A DNA stretch of 64,000 nt. Origin: Planctomycetota bacterium. Lineage in GTDB: Bacteria > Planctomycetota > Phycisphaerae > Phycisphaerales > UBA5793. The DNA is taken from positions 806,001 through 870,000 of the forward strand of contig JABFGK010000002.1 of assembly GCA_013112555.1 (NCBI GenBank). The letters run 5' to 3'. The position numbers and the translations under genes are program-made. Within the stretch, counting starts at the first letter, position 1. Each line of letters opens with the position of its first letter. Below the pieces are notes generated by a model, which searched no databases, was not told the origin of the DNA, and saw nothing but the letters and a program-made list of their open reading frames with translations. Below are positions 1 to 8,899 of this stretch, piece by piece.

Positions 1-65
1 GCACGCGGCACGGCATGATGCCTGCGCATCATTCCCCCGGCAGAGCCGGGGGCTTACGGGAGAGA

Positions 66-1694
66 TTACCGCCAATGGAAGTCGAGTTTGGTGACTTTGT
101 TGGTTCCGCTTTCGGTGAACCAGATGACGTTGTCATCGCTGACGGTCAGGCCGTCCTTGAGGCCGGGGTAGGCAGTTGGGATCTGGTGGTAGGTAAAGCG
201 TTTCCCGGCCAGGTGGAAGATCATGATGTAGCCGCGCCCGCGTGTTCCGGTGACGATATCGCCGTTTGGTCGGATCCACATGGGCCCGCCCCATTCATTG
301 GCGACCGGGAAGTCGTATTCGGTGACGACGCCGGTGGTGACGTTGTACTCACCGATGCCAGATTCGAGCCATCGTGAGTAGTAGACGCAGCCGTTGGAAT
401 AGACACAGAAGGCCGGCCCGCCGCCGCCGACGACGATGTCGGTGACGGTATTGCCTCCGACGGCACATCGGCCGAGTTTGTTCACGTTGTACTCGGTGTA
501 GTAAACCTCACCGTGGTCACGATCTTCGTAGCCCTGTACGACCCAGCAGGCGGGCGTGGGCATGACGAGGCTTTGGATCCACGAGTTGGTTGCGGGGTCG
601 AACTCGCTGATGCGGTTGTACTGGTGGTCGGTGACCCAGACGTGGCCATCGGAGGTTTCGACGGGGATGGCCATGTTGGCCACGCCGTAGTTCCCGGGGT
701 AGTCATGGTAGATGCCGGTGTTGGTGTCGAGCATCCCGAGGCTGCCGGTGTAGTACATGCCGGCCCAGACGCGCCCGTTGGTGCCGACGATGAGGCCGTC
801 CGCACCGGAGCCGCCCCCCACTGTCGTGTCATACTGCGTAAAGACGCCGGTGTCGGGGTCGAGTGATGTGATGTAGTTGTTGTTTGGCTGGCTGAACCAC
901 ACCAATCCGTCTTCTGCGACGGAAATCTGATCGGGGAATGATCCGACGGGGACGTTGTATTCGGTGAAACGTGCCGGGACCTGCTGGGCCAGATGCTCTT
1001 CGATCGGGAAGCGTGTGATTTCCTGCTCGCCGTTGCCGTCGCCGAATCTGACGATTTCAGTGATGCCGCCTTCCTGGCTGGTGCGCATGAGGGTTGCCGG
1101 GATGACGTCATACAGGCCGTCGGCGACTCGCTTCGGGTAGTAGAGGTATTCGATGTTCGGCTTGGCTGAATCGAGTTGTTGTCGGGTCGGGTCTGTGATG
1201 GAACGGATGCGGCCGTCCATGTGATTGTGGATGCCCTGGAAGATGCCGTCGCGTCGGTGGACCATGACTCGGGCGTCGTGGAGTTCCATGCCGTTGCGCT
1301 GCAGTGTGTAAACCCAGACATCGTTGTCATACCAGCGGAATGATTCGAGGTACTTCGGTACGAAGCCGTCGAAGCCGAGCGGCCCGGCAGCGCGAGCCAG
1401 CCACTTGCCTGTTGCCTGGGGGTTGTCGGTGGTGGGGAGTTCTTTCTCCTGGCCGGCGGTGGGCCAGGCAATGTATGGCAGGTCGGAGAAGACGGTGATG
1501 TACTCGAAGGACATGCCGTTGATGGTGGTTTCGTGCACGGTTCTTTTGGAGGTACCCATTGCGATGCGGTCGAGGTCTTCGGGGCAGTCGCCGGCGAGTG
1601 CCAGGGTGGTTGCGGTTGCTCCCGTGAGCATGAGGCCACAGCAGCATGCGTAGCGTATCAGTCGCCCACTTCGTGTGTTCTTGCGCTGTATCAC
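66..1694 (-). CDS. Exported beta-propeller protein, streptogramin-lyase (Vgb/NHL) type
   Basis: A 542-residue exported protein. The GTG at 1694 is chosen because GGAG lies six bases upstream and a signal peptide follows directly (basic start, hydrophobic GLMLTGATATTLALA, likely cut before GDCPED). A start further upstream would run through a palindromic repeat. Residues about 30-245 match no family I recognise. From about 250 to the end come repeated units such as SVAEDGLVWFSQPNN, GHVWVTDHQYNRISEF and VIWFTESGTNKVTKLD, the pattern of Vgb/NHL propeller blades. I cannot assign catalytic residues, so a binding or sensing propeller is as likely as a lyase. It is divergent from the GH38-like gene at 2146 across 450 bp of repeats. 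It lacks the C-terminal domain shared by other exported proteins in the window. Confidence 0.82.
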   Translation of the reverse strand: MIQRKNTRSGRLIRYACCCGLMLTGATATTLALAGDCPEDLDRIAMGTSKRTVHETTINGMSFEYITVFSDLPYIAWPTAGQEKELPTTDNPQATGKWLARAAGPLGFDGFVPKYLESFRWYDNDVWVYTLQRNGMELHDARVMVHRRDGIFQGIHNHMDGRIRSITDPTRQQLDSAKPNIEYLYYPKRVADGLYDVIPATLMRTSQEGGITEIVRFGDGNGEQEITRFPIEEHLAQQVPARFTEYNVPVGSFPDQISVAEDGLVWFSQPNNNYITSLDPDTGVFTQYDTTVGGGSGADGLIVGTNGRVWAGMYYTGSLGMLDTNTGIYHDYPGNYGVANMAIPVETSDGHVWVTDHQYNRISEFDPATNSWIQSLVMPTPACWVVQGYEDRDHGEVYYTEYNVNKLGRCAVGGNTVTDIVVGGGGPAFCVYSNGCVYYSRWLESGIGEYNVTTGVVTEYDFPVANEWGGPMWIRPNGDIVTGTRGRGYIMIFHLAGKRFTYHQIPTAYPGLKDGLTVSDDNVIWFTESGTNKVTKLDFHWR

Positions 1695-1865
1695 CGTTTT
1701 CTCCTTGTGCTTGAGCCTGTGTGCCGAGGGGGGGTGTTCATTTTTTGTTGTCCACCAGCAGAACCCACATTGTATCGGAATTCGTTTGTGCCCTACTACC
1801 TGAAATCGAGCAATCGTGCTTTTTTTGGCTGGGGTGGAGGGGGAGGAGGGAAGAGGGTGAGGAGA

Positions 1866-2017
1866 CCCCACGGATAGGAATCCGTGGGCTTGGGGGATAG
1901 GGAGGGGCATCGGACACGGGTCGGCTTCGTCGCTGGCGCGACGCACCCGAGCCGTGCCACCCTCGGGGGGGAGGGGGTGAGACCCGGACAATCCGCGGGG
2001 CACGGCTTGTCCGGCCT
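1866..2017. repeat. Intergenic cluster of three palindromic repeats
   Basis: The 450 bp between the divergent genes at 66-1694 and 2146-4488 holds three short palindromic elements. At 1866-1897 is a CCCACGGAT-AGGA-ATCCGTGGG palindrome followed by CTTGGGGG (family A). At about 1907-1970 is an element around GGGTCGGCTTCGTCGC and CGACGCACCCGAGCCGTG (family G). At 1980-2017 is CCGGACAATCCGCGGGGC with CGGCTTGTCCGG (family D). All recur between other genes in the window. I see no gene here. Confidence 0.8.
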
Positions 2018-2145
2018 GGTGCGATGTGTGTTGCGGTGGTGGATTCCTGAAACTGTCATTGCGGAACGCCCGATCCCACTTTATGATACCAAATTGATTC
2101 GAAGAACGACCCACATGCCCGCGCAGGCCGGAGGGATTATCTGTC

Positions 2146-4488
2146 ATGAGACGTTCACTGTTCATCTTTCTTGCTGTTCTTTTTGTATTGGACCTGTGTG
2201 TGGTACCGGGCACGGCTGCTCAGGCGCAGATCAAGACGCTGTATGTGGTGCAACTGAGCCATGCGGACATTGGGTTCGATGCCCCGCCGTCGGTGATGTA
2301 TCAGCGGAATCATGAGCGGACGGTGGCAGCGTTGAATCTGGCTGATCAATATTCGGACTTTCACTGGACGATCGAGACGTCCTATCAGCTCGAGGGGTTT
2401 CTGACCAATGCCTCGGCAGCGGACATCAACCGGCTGAAGGCTCGACTGAGCGAGGGCCGATTCACATTCGGCGGCAACTACACGAATCTGCATTCGGGAC
2501 TGTGCGGTGAGCGCGAGTTTGAGCGGATGACGGCGCCGGCTGCTGATTTTGCGGCGCAACTCGGGGTCAGCGCGAACACGGCGATGCTCGATGATGTGCC
2601 GGGTTTCACGGTGGCGATGCCGCGTGTGCTGTCGGAGAGTAACGTGCCGTATGCGGTGTTGGGCGCGAACGACTTTATCGGCGGCAAGCCGGCGATCCCG
2701 CTGCAGGATCGCCCGTTCTGGTGGGAGGGTCGTGACGGTTCCCGGGTGCTGTCATGGCTGTGCTACGGCTCGTACATTGAAGGGTACTTTGATTGGGGTT
2801 TGACGAGCGTCGGCAATGCACGGAACAAGGTGTTACCGATTCTGGCAGAGTTTGAAGCGGCCGGGTACCCGTATGACGCCGTGATGGTATTGCGTGGGAC
2901 GGATGATGAGATTCCGAACACGGTGATGCCGCAACTCGCGATCGACTGGAACCGGACGTACAACGACATTGAGATCAGGCTCGCGACGCCGGCTGACTTC
3001 TTTGGGTATTTGCTGGACACCTATGGCGATGTGTTCCCGACGTACACCGGTGATGCGTCCGGCATGTGGGAGAGTGCTGCCATGGTCACGCCGGCCACGA
3101 CGGCCCGGGTGCGGCGTGCGCGGACGCGACTGGCCGATCTTGAGACGCTGTGGGAGGAAATCGGCAACGAGGGCGGGCCGGCATATCCGAAGGGGATGTT
3201 TGATGCCGCGTGGAAGTATGCACTGATTTTTGATGAGCATTCCGGCGGCGGGTTCGGTTGGCCGGGGCATCTGACGGAGCAGGAGGTTCGGCAGGAGAAC
3301 CAGGAGTTTGTGTCGGTGGCACTGCGTTGCGAAGCGCTAACGGCCACGCTGGAGGGCCGGGCAACGTCGATCGCCGGGAAGGCAGTCGTGCCGAAGGGCG
3401 AGGCCAACCTCGTGCTGTTTAATCCGGCGGATTCGGCATATGAGGGCGTGATGGAAGTGGAGAGCACGGTCGGCCCGTTGCCGGCTGATCTGCGTTTTGA
3501 TGATCCGGAGGGCGGCCCGGACCTTGCATTCCGTTGGCTCAATGCACAGCGCACGGCCATCGCGTTCCGGGTGTCCATTCCGGCCAATGGGTATCGGCGT
3601 TGGGTTGTGGCGAACAACGGGACAACCCCGCCGCCACCGACCTGGTCTGACGGGAACACGATCACGGTCGGCGATCTTGAACTGGGGCTTGATGCTCAGC
3701 GCGGCACGGCTGTGACGTTGATGGATCACACGACGAGTATTAACTGGCTTGCTCAGCGCGGGCCGCATCGCTTTGGCGGGATTGAGTGGGGGACGAATTA
3801 CGAAGCGTTTTTGGGGATCTGGTATGAGTGTGATCCGATGCCGGTGACGATTCAGGTTGAGGAGCCATCGGCTGTGTTTCGACGGATGCGGGTATTCAAT
3901 CAGCGGAACGAGTTGATCCGTGAGTATCGGCTGTTTGACGGGAATGAACTGCGTGTTGATGTCACGGTGGTGATGCGTCGTTCGGAGTTGCCGTTTGTGC
4001 CGTTGGACGATCATTCGCATCATTACTGCGTGAGTTTCCCGGCGAATCTGTCGCCGACGACAACGCTGTGGGTGGCCGGCCCGGATGGGTGGTATCAGCC
4101 GGGTGTGGAGAGTTTGCCCGGAGCCTGTCTCGGCCATTTCGCGTCGTCAACGGGGGCACGGATTGAGGATCGCAATGGTCGGTGGGTGTCGATCACCTCG
4201 CTTGATTCGCCGATGCTCGATCTTGGTGAGATGAATGACTCCGCGTTGCCGGACATTGAGGTGGATGAGTTGGGGTTGTCGTGGAAACTGATTCGGCATG
4301 CTGATCTCTCGGAGGTGAAGGGTGGGGATATTGTGCAGATGGATGCTGAGCCGGGCATGCCGGATGCGATGCCGTATGAGTTTGTGGTTCGCTTCGGTGA
4401 GCCGGGTACTCCCCCACCGCCGGGTCTTGATGTGCTTCACCGGGATGTCTCGCCGCCGTTGGCTGTGTTTGTGGATCGGCGTCGGTGA
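2146..4488 (+). CDS. Exported glycoside hydrolase family 38-like protein
   Basis: A 780-residue protein with a clear signal peptide (MRRSLFIFLAVLFVLDLC, likely cut near AAQAQ), so it acts outside the cytoplasm. The N-terminal half looks like the GH38 alpha-mannosidase (beta/alpha) barrel: an early His-Ala-Asp-Ile-Gly motif (QLSHADIGFDAPP, residues about 34-46), a conserved Trp-Thr-Ile-Glu segment about 50 residues later, and a candidate nucleophile Asp in MLDDVPGFT (about 146-154). The C-terminal half is the beta-rich region usual in such enzymes. Exact specificity is not visible; relatives act on alpha-mannosides or other glycans. GGAGG at 2129-2133 precedes the ATG. It may belong with the sialidase-like and acyltransferase genes of the window to glycan use or remodelling, but that is inference. 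Confidence 0.75.
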   Translation: MRRSLFIFLAVLFVLDLCVVPGTAAQAQIKTLYVVQLSHADIGFDAPPSVMYQRNHERTVAALNLADQYSDFHWTIETSYQLEGFLTNASAADINRLKARLSEGRFTFGGNYTNLHSGLCGEREFERMTAPAADFAAQLGVSANTAMLDDVPGFTVAMPRVLSESNVPYAVLGANDFIGGKPAIPLQDRPFWWEGRDGSRVLSWLCYGSYIEGYFDWGLTSVGNARNKVLPILAEFEAAGYPYDAVMVLRGTDDEIPNTVMPQLAIDWNRTYNDIEIRLATPADFFGYLLDTYGDVFPTYTGDASGMWESAAMVTPATTARVRRARTRLADLETLWEEIGNEGGPAYPKGMFDAAWKYALIFDEHSGGGFGWPGHLTEQEVRQENQEFVSVALRCEALTATLEGRATSIAGKAVVPKGEANLVLFNPADSAYEGVMEVESTVGPLPADLRFDDPEGGPDLAFRWLNAQRTAIAFRVSIPANGYRRWVVANNGTTPPPPTWSDGNTITVGDLELGLDAQRGTAVTLMDHTTSINWLAQRGPHRFGGIEWGTNYEAFLGIWYECDPMPVTIQVEEPSAVFRRMRVFNQRNELIREYRLFDGNELRVDVTVVMRRSELPFVPLDDHSHHYCVSFPANLSPTTTLWVAGPDGWYQPGVESLPGACLGHFASSTGARIEDRNGRWVSITSLDSPMLDLGEMNDSALPDIEVDELGLSWKLIRHADLSEVKGGDIVQMDAEPGMPDAMPYEFVVRFGEPGTPPPPGLDVLHRDVSPPLAVFVDRRR

Positions 4489-4614
4489 GCGCGTGGGAGC
4501 ATGGAAGCGATGCGGGGGAAGCGCGGGGGCATTTGCCGGACTAGGATCACGGCCAAACGCCTGATGTGATTTGTGTATCAGCAGCGTCCGCAGGGCTCAC
4601 ACAGAGGTGGTACC

Positions 4615-6930
4615 GTGTCCGATTCGACTGATTCGTCTCCTGATCGTGCCAAGCCGTCCCCTTCTCCCACTCGTCGGCGCAGCCGAAGCCGGCGGCTCAG
4701 GCGATTTGTCTGGTTGGTGCTGACGCCGCTGGTGTTGCTTCTTGTGCTCGAGTTGTCGCTGCGCGTTGTCGGGTATGGGTACGACACGTCGTTTTTTGTG
4801 CCGTCCCCGACCGGGCAGGCGGGCCGGTATATCACGAACCCGCAGTTTGGGTGGCGGTTCTTCCCGCGTGAGATCGCCCGGGCGCCGGTATCGGCCGGCA
4901 TCGACAAGGAGAAGCCGGCCGGGACGTATCGTGTCTTTGTTCTCGGTGCATCGGCAGCCCAGGGGTATCCCGAGCCGGCCATCAGCATCGGGCGGATTCT
5001 GGAGGTCATGCTTCAGGAGAACTATCCGGACACCACGTTTGAAGTTGTTAATACGGCTGTGACGGCTGTGAACTCGCATGTTGTGCGGCTGATCGCACTT
5101 GAATGTGCGGACTTTGATCCTGACTTGTTCGTGGTGTACCTGGGGAATAATGAGGTGATCGGGCCGTATGGGCCGGGGACGGCGTTCTCGGGTTTCTCAG
5201 AGAGCCGGACCAGTATTAAGTTCGGGATGTGGATGCAGACGACGAAAGTCGGGCAACTGGTCACAAAGTTGTCGTCCCGATTTGCATCCGGCTCAGGCGA
5301 GGAGGCACAGACGGACTGGCAGGGGCTGGAGATGTTTTTAAACAATCGGGTGTCGGGTGATGACCCGCGTTTGCCGACGGTGTATGACCACTATGAGGCA
5401 AACCTGCGGGACATTGCAGCGGCTGCTGCATCGGCCGGGGCCGGCACGATCCTGTGTACGGTCCCGGTGAACCTGAGTGATTGCCCGCCGTTTGCATCTG
5501 AGGTCAACCCGCCGTTGAACGCTCAGCAGAGTGCTGAGTATGACCGGCATTTTGAAGCACTCCAGGCAGCCGAGGCAGTTATTGACTCGGCCGGCAGCGT
5601 TGAGGCACTGGAGGGTCTGCTTGCGCTGGATAGCGGGAATGCGGAGTTTCATTTTCGTCTCGCCCAGAACCTGGCAGCGTCGGGCATGTGCGAAGAAGCG
5701 CGGGAACATTACGAATTGGCTCGCGATCTTGATGCGCTGCGATTTCGCTGTGATTCGGGATTGAATGCGCGGGTGGGGCAAGTGGCAGCGGACCTGCAGT
5801 CTGCCGATGTTTCGTTGGCTGATGCACGGGAGGCGTTGGCGGCTCATGGCAGTTCGCCGTGTGGGAGCCCGGGGAATGACCTGTTTTACGAGCATGTGCA
5901 CATGACATTTGCAGGGAACTATGCGGTCGCTTCCTCGGTGTTTGAGCAGGTTGTGCCGCTGTTGCCGGCGTCGATCACACAGGGGGAGGGGGCAGGGAGT
6001 ACAGAAGAGGCCGCCGTTTTGCCCTATGAGCGATGTGAGGCGTTGTTGGCATGGACGGCCTGGGATGAGCGGAAGGCAGCGCGTGACATCGGTGTCATGA
6101 TGAATCGGCCGCCTTTCACGGGTCAGTTTGATCATGAACAGCGGTTGGCCGCCCAGCGTCAGCAGGCCGACGCGCTCGAAGCGAGTCTGTCGGATCAGTA
6201 CACATTGCACGTGCAATCGGTGTTTGAGGCTGCGTTGCAGGAGCGGTCGAATGACGTGATGATTCTGATGAAGTATGCGCATCTGTTGCAGCAGTTGGGG
6301 AATCCGTCGGCGGCGTTGGCACAGTGGGATGTCGCATTGCGACTGGCACCGGAGATGGCATCGGCACACAACGGGCGCGGGCTGGCACTGGCATCAATAC
6401 GACGGCACGAGGAAGCGGTGGCTGCGTATGACGAGGCTATCGCGCTGTCGCCGATGTATGGCGATGCGTATATTAATAAAGGGATTGCACTGGCAGCGGT
6501 TGGCAAAGGGGCAGAGGCGTTGGACGTGTATGGTGAGGCGATTGCCATCAATCCGAAGAATGCAGAGGCATGGTATAACACGGGCATCGAGTTGCAGAAC
6601 CAGAAGCAGTATGATGAGGCAGCCGATGCGTATCGGCAGGCACTGGAGGCGAACCCTTCATTTCATCAGGCAGCGAATAATCTTGGCAATGCGTTGCAGT
6701 TAGCGAATCGGCTTGATGAGGCGATCGCTGCGTATCAGCAGGCACTGGCGATTCAGCCGGGGCATATATCGGCGCATCATAACATGGCAATTGCGTATCG
6801 GAGCAAAGGGGACCTGGATCAGGCGATCATGCATTTTCGTGAGGCGCTGCGGCTTGACCCGTCGTATCCATCGGCCCAGCGGAATCTGGAGCAGACGTTG
6901 CGGCTGAAGGCGCAGCGCGGGGGAGGGTGA
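4615..6930 (+). CDS. Membrane-anchored SGNH-hydrolase-like protein with C-terminal TPR repeats
   Basis: About 771 residues. The GTG at 4615 is preferred over an ATG at 4573 because AGAGGTGG lies just upstream. A basic Ser/Arg-rich N-terminus of about 40 residues leads into one membrane segment (LVLTPLVLLLVLELSLRVV). Next comes an SGNH/GDSL-like domain: block I FVLGASAAQGYPEP, a Gly-Asn block VVYLGNNEVIGPYG, and a late His in NDLFYEHVHMTFAGNY. Between these blocks sits a TPR-like insert (residues about 330-400). The C-terminal 230 residues form about six canonical 34-residue TPRs (for example DEAIAAYQQALAIQPGH). Such proteins are common in planctomycetes, and an O-acyl esterase/transferase role at the membrane is plausible but not shown. 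The eight-copy repeat array starts right at its stop codon. Confidence 0.8.
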   Translation: MSDSTDSSPDRAKPSPSPTRRRSRSRRLRRFVWLVLTPLVLLLVLELSLRVVGYGYDTSFFVPSPTGQAGRYITNPQFGWRFFPREIARAPVSAGIDKEKPAGTYRVFVLGASAAQGYPEPAISIGRILEVMLQENYPDTTFEVVNTAVTAVNSHVVRLIALECADFDPDLFVVYLGNNEVIGPYGPGTAFSGFSESRTSIKFGMWMQTTKVGQLVTKLSSRFASGSGEEAQTDWQGLEMFLNNRVSGDDPRLPTVYDHYEANLRDIAAAAASAGAGTILCTVPVNLSDCPPFASEVNPPLNAQQSAEYDRHFEALQAAEAVIDSAGSVEALEGLLALDSGNAEFHFRLAQNLAASGMCEEAREHYELARDLDALRFRCDSGLNARVGQVAADLQSADVSLADAREALAAHGSSPCGSPGNDLFYEHVHMTFAGNYAVASSVFEQVVPLLPASITQGEGAGSTEEAAVLPYERCEALLAWTAWDERKAARDIGVMMNRPPFTGQFDHEQRLAAQRQQADALEASLSDQYTLHVQSVFEAALQERSNDVMILMKYAHLLQQLGNPSAALAQWDVALRLAPEMASAHNGRGLALASIRRHEEAVAAYDEAIALSPMYGDAYINKGIALAAVGKGAEALDVYGEAIAINPKNAEAWYNTGIELQNQKQYDEAADAYRQALEANPSFHQAANNLGNALQLANRLDEAIAAYQQALAIQPGHISAHHNMAIAYRSKGDLDQAIMHFREALRLDPSYPSAQRNLEQTLRLKAQRGGG

Positions 6931-7346
6931 GGGGGTTTTTACCCCACGGATAGGAATCCGTGGGCTTGAGGGAGAGGTTGTGAGGGGGGATACCCCACGG
7001 ATAGGAATCCGTGGGCTTGGGGGAGAAGTTGTGAGGGGGTTTTTACCCCACGGATAGGAATCCGTGGGCTTGGGGGAGAGGTTGTGAGGGGGGATACCCC
7101 ACGGATAGGAATCCGTGGGCTTGGGGGAGAAGTTGTGAGGGGGTTTTTACCCCACGGATAGGAATCCGTGGGCTTGGGGGAGAGGTTGTGAGGGGGTTTT
7201 TACCCCGCGGATAGGAATCCGTGGGCTTGGGGGAGAGGTTGTGAGGGGGTTTTTACCCCGCGGATAGGAATCCGTGGGCTTGGGGGAGAAGTTGTGAGGG
7301 GGTTTTTACCCCGCGGATAGGAATCCGTGGGCTTGGGGGAGAGAGG
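6925..7346. repeat. Tandem array: eight copies of a 51-55 bp palindromic repeat
   Basis: Eight head-to-tail copies begin near 6925, 6978, 7029, 7082, 7133, 7186, 7239 and 7292, with periods of 53, 51, 53, 51, 53, 53, 53 and 55 bp. Each unit is TTGTGAGGGGG, then GTTTTT or GATA, then the palindrome CCCACGGATAGGAATCCGTGGG, then CTTGGGGGAGA. Copies 2 and 4 carry the short GATA linker and copies 3 and 5 the long GTTTTT linker, so copies 2-3 and 4-5 look like a duplicated dimer. The last three copies read CCCGCGG instead of CCCACGG, which breaks one stem pair. The array fills the space between two convergent genes. It is an amplified form of the single elements seen elsewhere. Confidence 0.95.
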
Positions 7347-7358
7347 TTGTGCTGGCTA

Positions 7359-8339
7359 TCAATGGAATATGTGCTCGACGCGGTTGCTGACGCGGCAGGT
7401 GGCACGTTCGGCAGCCTGGAAGTAGATGGTCCAGTCATAGAGCCAGTGTGGGACGTACTGGACGAACTCGGCGTGGCCGTTGGCGTCGGCGGTGGCAGCA
7501 AAGACTTCAATGCGTGGGCCGAGGTCGATGACGAGGCCGGGACAGCCGGGCACGTTGGTGGTGCCGGTGTGAGGCGAAGCGCCGAAGTAGACGGTTTTTC
7601 CGGGCGTCGCGCCGTCGACGGCCAGCGTGTTGAAGTCGCCGGCGGTCCCGGGATCGGGGCCGGTGAGTCGGAGCCCGCCGGTTGCGGGTTCGCCGTAGAC
7701 TTCGAAGGCCCATTCCTGATCCTGCACGCCATTGAAGACGTCCATCGTGACCCAGTCGTCGAAGACGGTGCCGTCAGCATAGACCCCGAAGTTCCAGTTG
7801 GCACGGGCGGAGCCGTTGGCCCAGCGTGTGGTGAGCATGGAGTATTTGCCGCCGCCGTTTTCAAATGTCTGGACGGATCGCAGGGCGAGGAAGTAGCGGC
7901 CGGGTTCGAGCACGAGGTCGGTCGGCTCCATGATGTTTTCATAGATGAAGGCACCGAAGTAACTCACATATCCCGTGTCGCGGCGGTTGACCGGATTGTC
8001 ATAGCCTGAGGCAAGCAGCGCGCCGGGCGAGCCGTTGTTGCCATATTCGTAGATATACCAGTCATGGCCGAGCACATCGGCGTCGCCGAAGTCGACGCTG
8101 TAATACGCAATGCGCGTGATGCGGGTTTGCTCGGTGAGTTCGATGTCATCGGCAGCGATGCGATAGGACTTGGAGGAGGCATCTTCGGATCGCGAAGCGG
8201 TCCAGGCGTCCTGAGTCTGGATCAAGTCGTCGGGGTAGTTGTTAATATTGGACCAGATCAACTCCTGAGCAGCCGACGGCTGGCTCATACACAGCGCGGC
8301 TATCGACAGCAGGATGGAGCATGTTCGTCGAAGTGTCAT
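7359..8339 (-). CDS. Exported protein of unknown function with the shared C-terminal domain (type A)
   Basis: A 326-residue exported protein. AAAGGGA lies seven bases before the ATG, and a signal peptide follows (RRTCSILLSIAALCM, likely cut after PSAAQ). Residues about 25-215 form an all-beta region with no family I recognise; it contains a YYSVDFGDADV stretch and a VLEPGRYFLALRS stretch like lectin or choice-of-anchor domains. The last ~105 residues, from LRLTGPDPGTAGDF, are the C-terminal domain shared by eight exported proteins here: GATPGKTVYFG, VPGCPGLVIDLG, ADANGHAEF, DWTIYFQA, then a final CRVSNRVEHIF. It is convergent with the SGNH/TPR gene across the repeat array. Confidence 0.75.
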   Translation of the reverse strand: MTLRRTCSILLSIAALCMSQPSAAQELIWSNINNYPDDLIQTQDAWTASRSEDASSKSYRIAADDIELTEQTRITRIAYYSVDFGDADVLGHDWYIYEYGNNGSPGALLASGYDNPVNRRDTGYVSYFGAFIYENIMEPTDLVLEPGRYFLALRSVQTFENGGGKYSMLTTRWANGSARANWNFGVYADGTVFDDWVTMDVFNGVQDQEWAFEVYGEPATGGLRLTGPDPGTAGDFNTLAVDGATPGKTVYFGASPHTGTTNVPGCPGLVIDLGPRIEVFAATADANGHAEFVQYVPHWLYDWTIYFQAAERATCRVSNRVEHIFH

Positions 8340-8504
8340 GGCGATTCCCTTTCGCGATCCAGGTGCGCCGAGCCGGGGGGTGGGGGTGGTGGGTGATTGT
8401 GGCAGGAAGGCTAGGTGCGTGGTATTTTGCTCTCACGCCTTATCCTACCGATTTGTGGAGAAATGTGTGGCAGAAAAAGGGGGATATTGCGGGTGAGGGG
8501 GTGA

Positions 8505-8720
8505 GGCATCAGACACGGGTCGGCTTCGTCGCAGCGCGACGCACCCGAGCCGTGCCACCCGGGAGCGGGGAAAGGGAGTGGAGAAGATGGATTCCCGCGT
8601 GCGCGGGAATGACGGAGAGAGGAAGAGGGGGTGGATCCCAGCCTGCGCCGGGATGACGGGAGGGTGAGGGGGTGGGGATACCCCACGGATAGGAATCCGT
8701 GGGCTTTGGGGGAGAGGGGA
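8505..8720. repeat. Composite intergenic block of palindromic repeats
   Basis: Between the gene at 7359-8339 and tRNA-Cys is a mosaic of four repeat types. These are a family G element (about 8508-8562, with GTCGGCTTCGTCGCAGCG), family B ATTCCCGCGTGCGCGGGAAT (8591-8610), family C GGATCCCAGCCTGCGCCGGGATGA (about 8632-8657) and family A CCCACGGATAGGAATCCGTGGG (about 8682-8703). Open frames across the block are products of the repeats and are not genes. Confidence 0.85.
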
Positions 8721-8748
8721 GGAGAAGCGAGATCGGCGCATGGAAAAA

Positions 8749-8822
8749 AGGCCGCGGTGGGATTCGAACCCACGAATAACGGATTTGCAATCCGTCCCCT
8801 TAGTCCACTTGGGTACACGGCC
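8749..8822 (-). tRNA. tRNA-Cys (anticodon GCA)
   Basis: A 74-nt cloverleaf on the minus strand. The acceptor stem GGCCGTG pairs with CGCGGCC, the anticodon loop is TTGCAAA (anticodon GCA), and the T arm is GTGGG-TTCGAAT-CCCAC. The discriminator base is U73, as expected for Cys. CCA is not encoded; a run of six T follows on the coding strand and could end transcription. Confidence 0.97.
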
Positions 8823-8899
8823 TTTGTGTGATGCTGCGTCAGGTTTTTGAGGCTGTCTATTGTCCGGTTTCAGACTGCCCAACCATAGCCCGCGATCGC

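Noticed and set aside
66..1694. Streptogramin resistance gene
   Set aside because: Only the propeller repeats resemble Vgb; the protein is exported, much longer and has an unrelated N-terminal half.
1695..2213. N-terminal extension of the first minus-strand gene up to 2213
   Set aside because: It translates the palindromic repeats and contains no domain; the GTG at 1694 has a ribosome site and a signal peptide.
6925..7346. CRISPR array
   Set aside because: The units are repeated in full with no unique spacers, and no cas genes are in the window.
8445..8882. Overlapping open frames across the repeat block before tRNA-Cys
   Set aside because: They are translations of repeat families A, B and C and of the tRNA; the same peptides recur at every repeat block.
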